Below, in pieces: positions 56,551-64,000 of a stretch of DNA of 64,000 nt; the stretch's first letter is position 1; every line of letters begins with the position of its first letter. The notes under the pieces were generated by a model. That model saw nothing but the letters and a program-made list of their open reading frames with translations. It had not been told where the DNA came from and did not search any database. This stretch comes from Nostoc sp. FACHB-973 (GTDB lineage Bacteria > Cyanobacteriota > Cyanobacteriia > Cyanobacteriales > Nostocaceae), in the NCBI RefSeq assembly GCF_014698115.1, contig NZ_JACJSJ010000020.1:37132-101131 (forward strand). The letters are read 5' to 3'. A program made the position numbers and the translations under genes.

Positions 56551-57297
56551 ATGAAAGCTACGTTACATCACATTTTAAAGCTCAAGAAAGAGTACAGCCA
56601 ACTGCCATTTTTTGATTTTTTACGAGATGAGACTTTATCACCTCGTCAGCGCCTAGAATTTTACCCTTGTATGGCTCCTTTTATCATGAGCTTTGGCGAT
56701 CTAAATCGCTACGTTATGCGCCAAGAACCAACCTTAGATCCGTGTCAGGCTATGGTGAATGAACACTCCTATGAGGACGATCGCCATTGGCCGTGGTATT
56801 TGGAAGATTTTAGCAAATTAGGCTTCGATCGCCAAACAATCTCGCCGACTGAGTATTTACAATTTTTGTATAGCGATCGCACCGCAGTCAATCGCCTGTT
56901 GTCACACAAGCTGGCTCATTTGATTTATAGCTCATCTGGTGTCGTGCGTCTAGCGATTATTGAAGCCATTGAAGAAACAGGTAACGTATTATTTGAACTA
57001 ATTGGAAAATTGGCAAAACAAATTGAAGAGGAAACGGGTATCGAATTGCGCTACTGTGGCGAATTCCATTTTAGTAAAGAATCTGGTCATGCTATGACAA
57101 GCGACCATGCCATAATGACAAAGATAGAAATGGATGAAAAAACACGCGCTGAGGCGATTGAAAAAGTCAATTTGGTGTTTGCTTGGTTTACAGAATGGAC
57201 AGAAGAATTACTAGCCTATGCTATTAGGGACTTCCAGTTAAAACAACATCCCGTCGTAGGGGCGCATAGCTATGCGCCCCTACAAATGTACAAATAA
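56551..57297 (+). CDS. heme-oxygenase-fold protein, C-terminus replaced by a MITE
   Basis: 248 residues; AGGAG precedes the ATG. All-helical protein with PFFDFLRDETLSPRQRLEFYPCMAPFIMSFGDLNRYV, VNEHSYEDDRHWPWYLEDF and GEFHFSKESGHAM. This is the layout of heme-oxygenase-like (TenA/HDO) folds, where His and acidic residues can bind a di-iron centre. Substrate unknown. From about residue 226 the coding DNA is an inserted repeat element (57226-57330): the residues RDFQLKQHPVVGAHSYAPLQMYK and the TAA come from the element, so the native C-terminus has been lost. Function may be retained if the lost part was short. Confidence 0.65.
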   Translation: MKATLHHILKLKKEYSQLPFFDFLRDETLSPRQRLEFYPCMAPFIMSFGDLNRYVMRQEPTLDPCQAMVNEHSYEDDRHWPWYLEDFSKLGFDRQTISPTEYLQFLYSDRTAVNRLLSHKLAHLIYSSSGVVRLAIIEAIEETGNVLFELIGKLAKQIEEETGIELRYCGEFHFSKESGHAMTSDHAIMTKIEMDEKTRAEAIEKVNLVFAWFTEWTEELLAYAIRDFQLKQHPVVGAHSYAPLQMYK

Positions 57298-57330
57298 TTT
57301 GGGATAATTTATTTTTTGAAAGTCCCTTAA
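57226..57330. mobile_element. MITE inserted in the 3' end of a gene
   Basis: Imperfect ends TTAGGGACTTCCA / TGAAAGTCCCTTAA, a central GTAGGGGCGCAT/ATGCGCCCCTAC palindrome (57256-57283) and an AT-rich tail identical to the one at 5681-5724 apart from one or two bases. No coding capacity of its own. Confidence 0.7.
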
Positions 57331-57504
57331 TGCTATTTCACCATCATTGCAAAGTACAGCAGATTTCAAGTTAGTGAGGTACACAAAGATTCGTCTGTTA
57401 CCCAGGTATAAAGCGTATTTTACTCCTGAATTCTGTTAGCGCAGCGGGGCGTTCGCGTAGCGTCTCGTAGAGAAGCCCATTCTGAATTCTGAATTCTGCT
57501 GTAA

Positions 57505-58905
57505 TTAATCCAGCAAACGTATCCGAAAATATTGACGATATAAATGGCAGCGAATCTCTACCAAATTACCAGAAAGCTTCACCAAACCCATACTTTGTAA
57601 CTGATAAGCTGAAATTGGCTCTAACAGTACAGGAATTGTAGAATTAACAACTTTTTTGAAAGCAATTGCTAATTCGAGATGCTGTTGTAAATTCAACCAA
57701 TGTTCCCGCAAATGATGTGCATAAATACCAGTTTCTGTAGTTCCTTCTGTTAATATCTGCTCAAGGGTAATATCTGGATGAGTTTTGAGGTGTGAGAAAG
57801 CCATCTCTAATAAATAAGGATGTCCTCCTACTAATTTTATGAGAGAGTCTATCACAGTCCTGTCTAGATTCAGTTGATGTTGTTGGGCAAAATCTTGTAC
57901 TTGTTCGCGGGTAAATTCGGATAGTTCTAGAGGTAATCCCACATTAAATGGAGACTGATTAATATTTAATCGAATATAAACATCAGTAGAATGTATTAGT
58001 ACCAATCGTAATTTCTTCCAAATTTGCCTGCTTCTGGCTTTTTCATACCAAGAACGCAACAAACCAAAAAAATCTTCGTAAATTTCTGGATATGGAAAGA
58101 GTAAATCAACATTATCTAAGCATAAAACGAGAGGGCGATCGCTAGCAACTAATAGATATTCTTCAAAGTAAGTAGTGCAACTTACTTTTGCTCCCATACC
58201 CTCTTCATCCCAATATTCATCTAGCTGACTCGGCAATCCCAGTTCTCGACTAATATTACTACAAAACCAGCGGAGGAATTTATTAAGTTGAGTAAAATGG
58301 GTATTTCTGTCTGCTAGTTCAAAACTTAAAATTACGCTGCGATAATCTTTTTGGATGAAGCGATTGACAACCTGAACTATAAATGACGTTTTACCCATGA
58401 GACTAGGAGCTTTAATTCTAATTAGAGAACCTGGTTGCAAAAGGCTTTCATAACAGATGTTTTCTATCTCAGGTCGTCTCACATAAATATCAGGATTTAA
58501 TTTTTCGGAAGATCCTTTTTCATTTGCTAAATCTATTTTAATTTGATGATCTAGATTTGTGGAGACTGGGAGATTTTGAATTGATTCATGCTGAGTTTTG
58601 ACCCAACAGGTATTTACATTAGCAGATATTGATTTTTCCCATTTGCGTTTGAGTGCTTCTTTGAAATTACTTTTTTTTACTTTTTCCCCTAAAGAATCAG
58701 AGAGTAATTTCCAGAGCTTTGGTGCCACATCCTGGCTGATGTAAGTAGTTGCATACTGATGTTTAGCAGCTATTTCATCATATTCTTGTCGCTGCCATGC
58801 TCCTTGAATAATAATTATTTCAATATCTGTCAAGTTTCTATTGAATCTGGAAAAAACTGCTTGATTGGCGATTTCTATCGCTTCATCTAAGTTGAAATTT
58901 ATCAT
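57505..58905 (-). CDS. VMAP-type AAA-like ATPase with N-terminal HTH
   Basis: About 466 residues from ATG 58905 (MINFNLDEAIEIANQAVF). Residues 1-85 match the N-terminal helix-turn-helix of vWA-MoxR-associated proteins: LTDIEIIIIQGAWQRQEYDEIAAKHQYATTYISQDVAPKLWKLL. Residues about 150-440 are an AAA_35-type STAND-like ATPase (IKAPSLMGKTSF; Walker B LVLCLDNVDLLF; LVGGHPYLLEMA), ending in a winged-helix-like segment. Such proteins are modular signal-transduction or conflict-system components of cyanobacteria, often fused to effector or WD40 domains. Here there is none, so the output partner must be separate. Confidence 0.75.
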   Translation of the reverse strand: MINFNLDEAIEIANQAVFSRFNRNLTDIEIIIIQGAWQRQEYDEIAAKHQYATTYISQDVAPKLWKLLSDSLGEKVKKSNFKEALKRKWEKSISANVNTCWVKTQHESIQNLPVSTNLDHQIKIDLANEKGSSEKLNPDIYVRRPEIENICYESLLQPGSLIRIKAPSLMGKTSFIVQVVNRFIQKDYRSVILSFELADRNTHFTQLNKFLRWFCSNISRELGLPSQLDEYWDEEGMGAKVSCTTYFEEYLLVASDRPLVLCLDNVDLLFPYPEIYEDFFGLLRSWYEKARSRQIWKKLRLVLIHSTDVYIRLNINQSPFNVGLPLELSEFTREQVQDFAQQHQLNLDRTVIDSLIKLVGGHPYLLEMAFSHLKTHPDITLEQILTEGTTETGIYAHHLREHWLNLQQHLELAIAFKKVVNSTIPVLLEPISAYQLQSMGLVKLSGNLVEIRCHLYRQYFRIRLLD

Positions 58906-59135
58906 AATAATCTTGATATTCAATATTTTAGATAAATTATATATACCATTTCTCACTTTTGTGAGGTGCGAGGTGGGCTAGCACGGCTATACGCCTCTAC
59001 AAATTTTTGTACCTTATGTAATTGGGAACCGCTAGATTTTCTAAGCTAGGTAAACTATGTAATAATTTTTGATGTTACCAGGGGTAAACTTCTGGTTTTT
59101 TTATATTTCAACCGCACAGATGCAGAGGCTAAGAA

Positions 59136-60680
59136 ATGACAGAAGCAACTCTTCCAGCTTTAATTGAGCAAATGTTGCAGCCTGGATTTTATCCCCATGA
59201 GGTAACAGAATCTATTAAACTTATTCAAACCCACGCTTCTTATGTGCTACTAACTGGAAATTACGCTTATAAGCTAAAAAAACCAGTTAATTTCGGGTTT
59301 TTGGATTTTTCGACTTTAGAGAAGCGGCGGCATTTTTGTCAGGAAGAGTTGCGGTTAAATCAACGAGGAGCCGCTGAACTATATTTAGAAGTTTTGCCGA
59401 TCGCTCTCGTAGGAGAGCAATACCAGCTAGGGGGAAGAGGAGAAGTAGCAGAATATGTGCTGAAAATGCGTCAGTTTCCCCAAGAGTCGCTATTAAGCGC
59501 ACTTTTTGAAGCAGGTAAGTTAAATGAGACACACTTAGATAATTTGGGAAGAGTGGTGGCTCAATACCATTCTCAAGCTCAGACGAATGATTATATTCGC
59601 AGCTTTGGTGAGGTGCCAAATCTCCGGGCTGCGTTTGATGAGAATTATGAGCAAACTGAAAAATATATCGGTGGCCCCCAAACTCAGGCGCAGTTTACAG
59701 AAACCAAGGAATATACAGATAAGTTTTTTACTGAACGTTCAGAATTATTGGCTAGCAGAATTCACAACAACTATATTCGTGAATGTCACGGAGATTTACA
59801 CCTGAGAAATATTGCTTTGTGGCACGATAAAATTTTGCTGTTTGATTGCATTGAGTTTAATGAGCAGTTTCGCTTTGTGGATGTAATGTATGATGTGGCA
59901 TTCACGGTGATGGATTTGGAAGCGCGAGGGCGCAAAAACTTGGGTAATGCGTTTTTGAATGCTTACACTGAGCAAACTGGAGACTGGGAAGGTTTACAAG
60001 TGCTACCTTTGTATTTGAGCCGTCAAGCTTATGTCCGAGCCAAGGTAACTTCATTTTTGCTAGACGATCCGAGTGTACCTGCCACAGCGAAGGAAGAAGC
60101 GACAAAAACCGCCGCTGACTATTACAAACAAGCTTGGGAGTATACTAAACCAAAACAGGGACAACTACTTTTGATGTCAGGGTTGTCTGGTTCTGGTAAA
60201 AGTACAACAGCGAGACTTTTAGCCCGTCATTTAGGAGCAATTCAGCTGCGTTCCGATGCAGTGCGGAAGCATTTAGGCGGAATTCCTCTGTCGGAGAAAG
60301 GCTCAGATGATTTGTATACACCTGAAATGACCAAGAAAACTTACACACGGTTATTGTCACTGGGTATTATACTGGCTAATCAAGGTTTTCCTGTAATTTT
60401 AGATGCCAAGTATGATAAGCAACATTTACGGCAAGAAGCGATCGCCCAAGCTACAAAACACCAACTTCCACTCCAGATTATCCAATGCACAGCACCGCTA
60501 GAAGTGTTACAAGAGCGCCTGAATAAACGCACTGGTGATATCGCTGATGCTACTGCCGATTTATTAGACTCACAACTCAAACAAGCTGAACCTTTCACTG
60601 AAGAAGAAAAAACATACGTAAAGATTTTAGATACAACTCAACCAAAAGAAGCACAATTAAAAGCAGTAATTCCGCAATAG
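59136..60680 (+). CDS. aminoglycoside-phosphotransferase-like / P-loop kinase fusion
   Basis: 514 residues in two enzymatic halves. Residues 1-330 are an APH/choline kinase-like fold (YVLLTGNYAYKLKKPVNFGFLDFS; catalytic loop RECHGDLHLRNIAL; LLFDCIEFNEQFRFVDVMYDVAF). Residues about 345-514 are a P-loop kinase (LLLMSGLSGSGKSTTARLLARHLGAIQLRSDAVRKHL; DLYTPEMTKKTY; VILDAKYDKQHLR). The fusion is widespread in bacteria as a bifunctional phosphotransferase; the substrate is not established and it should not be read as an antibiotic resistance gene. The ATG at 59136 is preceded by AGAGGCTAAG. Confidence 0.82.
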   Translation: MTEATLPALIEQMLQPGFYPHEVTESIKLIQTHASYVLLTGNYAYKLKKPVNFGFLDFSTLEKRRHFCQEELRLNQRGAAELYLEVLPIALVGEQYQLGGRGEVAEYVLKMRQFPQESLLSALFEAGKLNETHLDNLGRVVAQYHSQAQTNDYIRSFGEVPNLRAAFDENYEQTEKYIGGPQTQAQFTETKEYTDKFFTERSELLASRIHNNYIRECHGDLHLRNIALWHDKILLFDCIEFNEQFRFVDVMYDVAFTVMDLEARGRKNLGNAFLNAYTEQTGDWEGLQVLPLYLSRQAYVRAKVTSFLLDDPSVPATAKEEATKTAADYYKQAWEYTKPKQGQLLLMSGLSGSGKSTTARLLARHLGAIQLRSDAVRKHLGGIPLSEKGSDDLYTPEMTKKTYTRLLSLGIILANQGFPVILDAKYDKQHLRQEAIAQATKHQLPLQIIQCTAPLEVLQERLNKRTGDIADATADLLDSQLKQAEPFTEEEKTYVKILDTTQPKEAQLKAVIPQ

Positions 60681-61127
<447 letters not shown>

Positions 61128-61631
61128 ATGGCAGACAAAAAGAACGATTTTTTCACTATTTCTCCCAGCTTCTTTTCTCAACTATTATTTGGGGCATTTT
61201 TAGCATTTATATTAATCATGACCAACTCGCCAGTACCCCTGAGCATCTTCTTAGGGATTTTGGGGGGTTTCATCTTAAGTTGGATTACAAATGCAACTAC
61301 TAATAGTGCCCAGCCCCCAACTGTAGCCTCCTCTGATGGTGTTGATACAGGACTGAAATACTGGTTATTTTTCATGCTGGGCTTTGTATCTTTGGGGTAT
61401 CCTGCACCTATGAGTATCTTCCTGGGTGGAATAGCCGCTTTAGGTGGAGGTTGGATTACTGCTTGGTGGGGAAGTAAGGAAGAAGCTAAAACTCAACTGC
61501 AAGTTGAAGAATCACAAGAAGGCGAAACTGAACAATCCACTGAGAGGATAAACAAACGCCAAAGAAGAAGACCCACCCGCCGTTCTCGTCGTAATACTGG
61601 AAGTGTTAATTTCAAGTTTTGGGAAAGGTAG
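61128..61631 (+). CDS. hypothetical four-TM membrane protein
   Basis: 167 residues, ATG at 61128. Four hydrophobic segments: FSQLLFGAFLAFILIMT, PLSIFLGILGGFILSWI, YWLFFMLGFVSLGYP and MSIFLGGIAALGGGWITAWW. They form an internal duplication (PVPLSIFLG...GGFILSW / PAPMSIFLG...GGGWITAWW). The tail is acidic, then very basic (NKRQRRRPTRRSRR), likely cytoplasmic and possibly nucleic-acid or lipid contacting. No family recognised. The gene directly precedes a YdcF-like membrane protein. Confidence 0.65.
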   Translation: MADKKNDFFTISPSFFSQLLFGAFLAFILIMTNSPVPLSIFLGILGGFILSWITNATTNSAQPPTVASSDGVDTGLKYWLFFMLGFVSLGYPAPMSIFLGGIAALGGGWITAWWGSKEEAKTQLQVEESQEGETEQSTERINKRQRRRPTRRSRRNTGSVNFKFWER

Positions 61632-61789
61632 GAAGTGGGGAGTGGGGAGTAGGGAGTAGGGAGTGGGAAAGAGGTAGAGGGGCAGGGGGCGGGGGAGAAG
61701 ATTCTCCTCTCTCCTCTCTGCTTCCCCATCTCCTCATCTCCCTATCTCCCCATTCCCCATTCCCCATTCCCCATTCCCTACTCCCCAAT
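61632..61789. repeat. G/C-rich low-complexity tract with inverted halves
   Basis: The left half repeats GGGGAGTAGGGAGT units. The right half repeats CCCCATTCCC units, ending one base before the ydcF-like start. It could fold on itself. The frame is open through it, which makes a false 57-residue N-terminal extension of the downstream gene. Confidence 0.85.
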
Positions 61790-62581
61790 ATGTTTTTATA
61801 TCTCTCGAAATTACTACCACTATTTTTTTATCCACTAGGACTGGCTTGTGTCAGCTTAGTAGTAGCATTAGTCACATTGTGGAAACGACCGCGCATTGCG
61901 GCGATCGCCATTACTCTAGCATTAACTTTACTCGTGTTTTGCAGCAATGCTTGGATTGCGACATCGCTAGTGCGATCGCTAGAATGGCAAAATCTCCCAG
62001 CCGCCCAAATACCCAATGCAGAAGCGATTGTGGTTTTGGGTGGTGCTACCAAATCAGCTTTTCCGCCAAGACCTACTGTTGATTTGAGTGAATCAGGCGA
62101 TCGCGTCATTTACGCCGCCCAACTTTATCGCCAAAAAAAAGCGCCTATAATCATCCTCAGTGGCGGGCGGATTGATTGGCGTGGTAGCGGTTCAGCAGAA
62201 TCGGCAGATATGGCCACAATCCTCACATCTATTGGTATTCCATCCCAGGCAATTGTCGAGGAACCAGAGTCTTTAAATACTTATGAAAATGCTGTCAATG
62301 TCCGCAAAATTCTGGAAGCGCGTGGCATTAAACAAGTATTATTGGTAACTTCGGCAATGCATATGCCGCGATCGCTGAAGATTTTTCAACGTCAAGGAAT
62401 CAACGTTATTCCTGCACCGACTGATTTTCTAGTCAGTCAGGGTGAACTGCAAGAACTTGGCAGCACTCCCAAAGCCGCTATACTGAATTTATTCCCGGAT
62501 ACTGACAACCTGCACCAATTTACCACCGCTTTAAAAGAGTACATTGGTTCTTTTGTCTATTACTTACGCGGTTGGCTGTAA
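61790..62581 (+). CDS. YdcF-like (DUF218) membrane protein
   Basis: About 263 residues from ATG 61790 (MFLYLSKLLPLFF). Upstream in-frame codons are low-complexity repeat DNA and should not be included. Two N-terminal TMs (LFFYPLGLACVSLVVALVTL; IAAIAITLALTLLVFCSNAWI) are followed by the DUF218 domain: AIVVLGGATKSA, RVIYAAQLYRQKKAPIIILSGG, EEPESLNTYENAVNVRKIL, LLVTSAMHMPRSLKIFQRQG. The family includes the SanA/ElyC/YdcF proteins tied to envelope maintenance. Exact activity unknown. Confidence 0.85.
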   Translation: MFLYLSKLLPLFFYPLGLACVSLVVALVTLWKRPRIAAIAITLALTLLVFCSNAWIATSLVRSLEWQNLPAAQIPNAEAIVVLGGATKSAFPPRPTVDLSESGDRVIYAAQLYRQKKAPIIILSGGRIDWRGSGSAESADMATILTSIGIPSQAIVEEPESLNTYENAVNVRKILEARGIKQVLLVTSAMHMPRSLKIFQRQGINVIPAPTDFLVSQGELQELGSTPKAAILNLFPDTDNLHQFTTALKEYIGSFVYYLRGWL

Positions 62582-62741
62582 TTAATACTAAGTTGCAAGT
62601 GAGTAGGGAGTAGGGGGTAAGAATATTCTGTTTAAATGCAACATAGTCTAACTTAGAAATTACGAGTCAAAAGCCAAGAGCTAGGAATTTCATCTCCGTC
62701 ATCTTCCCCCACTCCCCACTCCCCACTCCCCACTCTTAATG

Positions 62742-62963
62742 ATGTCTAAAAACTTACCTTATATTATTCCATCGCCTCAACCCCAAGTTGAGGAAGGCTT
62801 TGCCGCTTACCAAACAACCCATCAGTTTTATCATGAAGTTCAGACGCGGGAAGAGTTTCGGCGTCATTGTGAATGGTATTACACGACAGCAGAACGCAAC
62901 CGCCAAGACTTACAAAAAATGCGCGGCGAACTGAATATTTTCCAGTGGTTTCGCCGCCGATGA
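62742..62963 (+). CDS. small conserved-looking cyanobacterial protein
   Basis: 73 residues; ATG 62742, or 62739 one codon earlier. Compact and charged: GFAAYQTTHQFYHEVQTREEFRRHCEWYYTTAERNRQDLQKM, ending FQWFRRR. Helical, no membrane segment. I believe similar short proteins occur in other cyanobacteria, but I cannot name the family. It converges on ftrV with six bases between stops. Confidence 0.6.
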   Translation: MSKNLPYIIPSPQPQVEEGFAAYQTTHQFYHEVQTREEFRRHCEWYYTTAERNRQDLQKMRGELNIFQWFRRR

Positions 62964-62968
62964 ATGAA

Positions 62969-63190
62969 TTAAATGATTTCTAACTCGTTTTCACGTAAAT
63001 GAGCTTTAAATTTTTTAGTAAACTGGACTAAAATCGGCAGATTAGCGCTTACAGGTCTATTTTGCCATTGAGTGACAATACCTATGACATCGCCTTCTGT
63101 GCCTTTGAGGTCAAAAGCTTGATTTCGATGTTCAGGATGATGATAGATTACCACCGAATCTTTAACGCGCACGCGATCGCCAACTTTCAT
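62969..63190 (-). CDS. ftrV: ferredoxin-thioredoxin reductase variable subunit
   Basis: 73 residues from ATG 63190 (MKVGDRVRVKDSVVIYHHPEH). The SH3-like beta barrel of the FTR variable chain is clear: FDLKGTEGDVIGIVTQWQNRPVSANLPILVQF and KKFKAHLRENELEII. It pairs with the catalytic Fe-S subunit FtrC to pass electrons from photosystem I-reduced ferredoxin to thioredoxin. An ATG at 63223 would add 11 residues and is possible. ftrC is not in the window. Confidence 0.93.
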   Translation of the reverse strand: MKVGDRVRVKDSVVIYHHPEHRNQAFDLKGTEGDVIGIVTQWQNRPVSANLPILVQFTKKFKAHLRENELEII

Positions 63191-63223
63191 AACAACATTT
63201 ACACCTAGCATTTGCTTTTCCAC

Positions 63224-64000
63224 AAGTATCTGCTACAAAATATATGATTAAACCACCTAAAATTTGATTTAATCAACTATTTCTTGACGCTTCATAGGGG
63301 TGCGACGGCGCATTGAACCCTCCGCGTCCAGGCACGTTTTAGCCATCCGTGCATACTTTTCTCAGTTTTTTGCCGCGTTAATATTTATCGCCCTCACCCT
63401 CCGCTTTGATCCTAAAACCAGGGAAACGAAAGAAAATCAAGCGATATCAGATGTCTTTACTACTTTGGCAACAGATCCAACCTTTTTATCTTCAGGGTAA
63501 CTGAAACTCCAAGTCAAGAAATTTTAGACAATTCAGCAAACAGCAAGTTTACCTCCGCGATATGGCGGTTCCCATTCAGATGCGGTACAACATGATATTG
63601 CGAGGTGTAATACAATTTCACTAAAACCCTGATACATATAGATTTGGCGTAGGGGCACGGCAATGCCGTGCCCCTACCAACGTATTTGTATCATAATTAA
63701 AGTGAAACGGTATAAGGGCACTGCCGTGCCCATTGCTGTCAACTTAAGCCTTGGCGAATAGAATTCGCACGCCACTTGCTTCAAGTCTCTTAACCCGCCC
63801 AACCCAGTGGCTTGGCTACACAGGCGTTCGCGTAGCGTCTCGCAGAGAAGTCCTCTGGTGCGGACTAATGGAAAATTAAGGATTTGAAACCTAGAGCATC
63901 GATTCAGTAATCAAAAATCTCATCCAGGATACAAATGATGAATGATAGGTCTTACCCCTGACATGGAGATTTTACCTGATTCGACGATATTGTAGGGGCG
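63224..64000. other. right edge, repeats only
   Basis: No convincing gene. A 66-codon frame at 63300-63500 has no family match. The rest holds a 48-base repeat (63562-63609) matching 52046-52093, the second MITE copy, a 27-base GCGTTCGCGTAGCGTCTCG-type repeat (63824-63850), a CATCGATTCAGTAATCAAAAA motif (about 63898-63918) shared with 27634-27654, and a GTAGGGGCG hairpin start at the very end. Confidence 0.6.
63609..63714. mobile_element. 106-bp palindromic MITE, copy 2
   Basis: Nearly identical to 24979-25084: ends ATACAATTTCACT / AGTGAAACGGTAT and a perfect central palindrome GTAGGGGCACGGCA-A-complement. It begins exactly where the 48-base repeat shared with 52046-52093 ends, and the sequence after it (AAGGGCACTGCCGTGCCC) looks like the interrupted continuation of that neighbouring repeat. 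TA borders both ends. Confidence 0.8.

Noticed and set aside
59136..60680. Antibiotic (aminoglycoside) resistance gene
   Set aside because: The APH-like half is fused to a P-loop kinase in a widespread housekeeping-type fusion; nothing points to drug modification.
61619..61789. 57-residue N-terminal extension of the YdcF-like protein
   Set aside because: The extension is the translation of a GGGGAGT/CCCCATT low-complexity tract; the protein family begins at ATG 61790.
63300..63500. 66-codon ORF near the right edge
   Set aside because: No recognisable family, Arg/Ala-rich start over a GC-rich patch, and no ribosome binding site.

Overview
The window reads as chromosomal DNA of a filamentous, probably heterocyst-forming cyanobacterium close to Nostoc/Anabaena. 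Support: very frequent HIP1 octamers (GCGATCGC) inside and between genes; heptameric short tandem repeats (TAATTCG, AACTCCT, CCAAAAT types) and G/C-rich low-complexity tracts; cyanobacterial families (Ycf20, plant-type glycerate kinase, LrtA/HPF, FtrV, a phytochrome-type GAF kinase, DUF928, CHAT and CHASE2 proteins, PEP-CTERM protein). The organism call is inference; no rRNA or other phylogenetic marker was found.

Layout. 0.6-6.8 kb: ycf20 and glycerate kinase, decayed genes (a truncated Uma2 nuclease joined to another broken gene), and a divergent amino-acid ABC transporter (fused binding protein/permease opposite its ATPase). 6.9-12.4 kb: lipB, the ribosome-hibernation gene lrtA/hpf with a long leader, peroxiredoxin Q, an acyltransferase-like membrane protein, a secreted TolC-like protein and a transposase scrap. 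12.6-24.6 kb: DUF2358, PhoX-like and PhoD phosphatases (PhoD with a Pho-box-like array upstream), a PEP-CTERM protein, a TIR-like protein, a large GAF histidine kinase, NADAR and an SDR. 25-31 kb: FG-GAP/cadherin/RTX protein, then murG with an MltA-like 3D-domain protein. 31.2-32.9 kb: an IS605-type element with intact tnpB and a frameshifted tnpA. 33-42.3 kb: mutL, adenosine deaminase-like gene, a CRISPR-like remnant without cas genes, small ORFs, a CHASE3 kinase, purA and rplY. 42.7-51.9 kb: DUF928, a TPR-CHAT protease, a two-partner-secretion adhesin (TpsA) and an AAA-CHASE2 protein. 52.5-60.7 kb: a 1265-residue RTX protein with an HExxH metalloprotease-like head, a heme-oxygenase-fold protein cut by a MITE, a VMAP-type AAA protein, and an APH/P-loop kinase fusion. 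61-64 kb: two membrane proteins (one YdcF-like), a small cyanobacterial protein, ftrV and a repeat-rich end.

The most distinctive region is 42.7-58.9 kb: surface or exported proteins (TpsA, RTX-metalloprotease), a CHAT protease and two AAA-type signalling ATPases side by side, with no TpsB or type I secretion gene inside the window. A second theme runs through the whole window. Small repeats and MITEs do not stay in intergenic DNA; they supply start regions, internal segments, signal-peptide residues or stop codons of at least seven genes.
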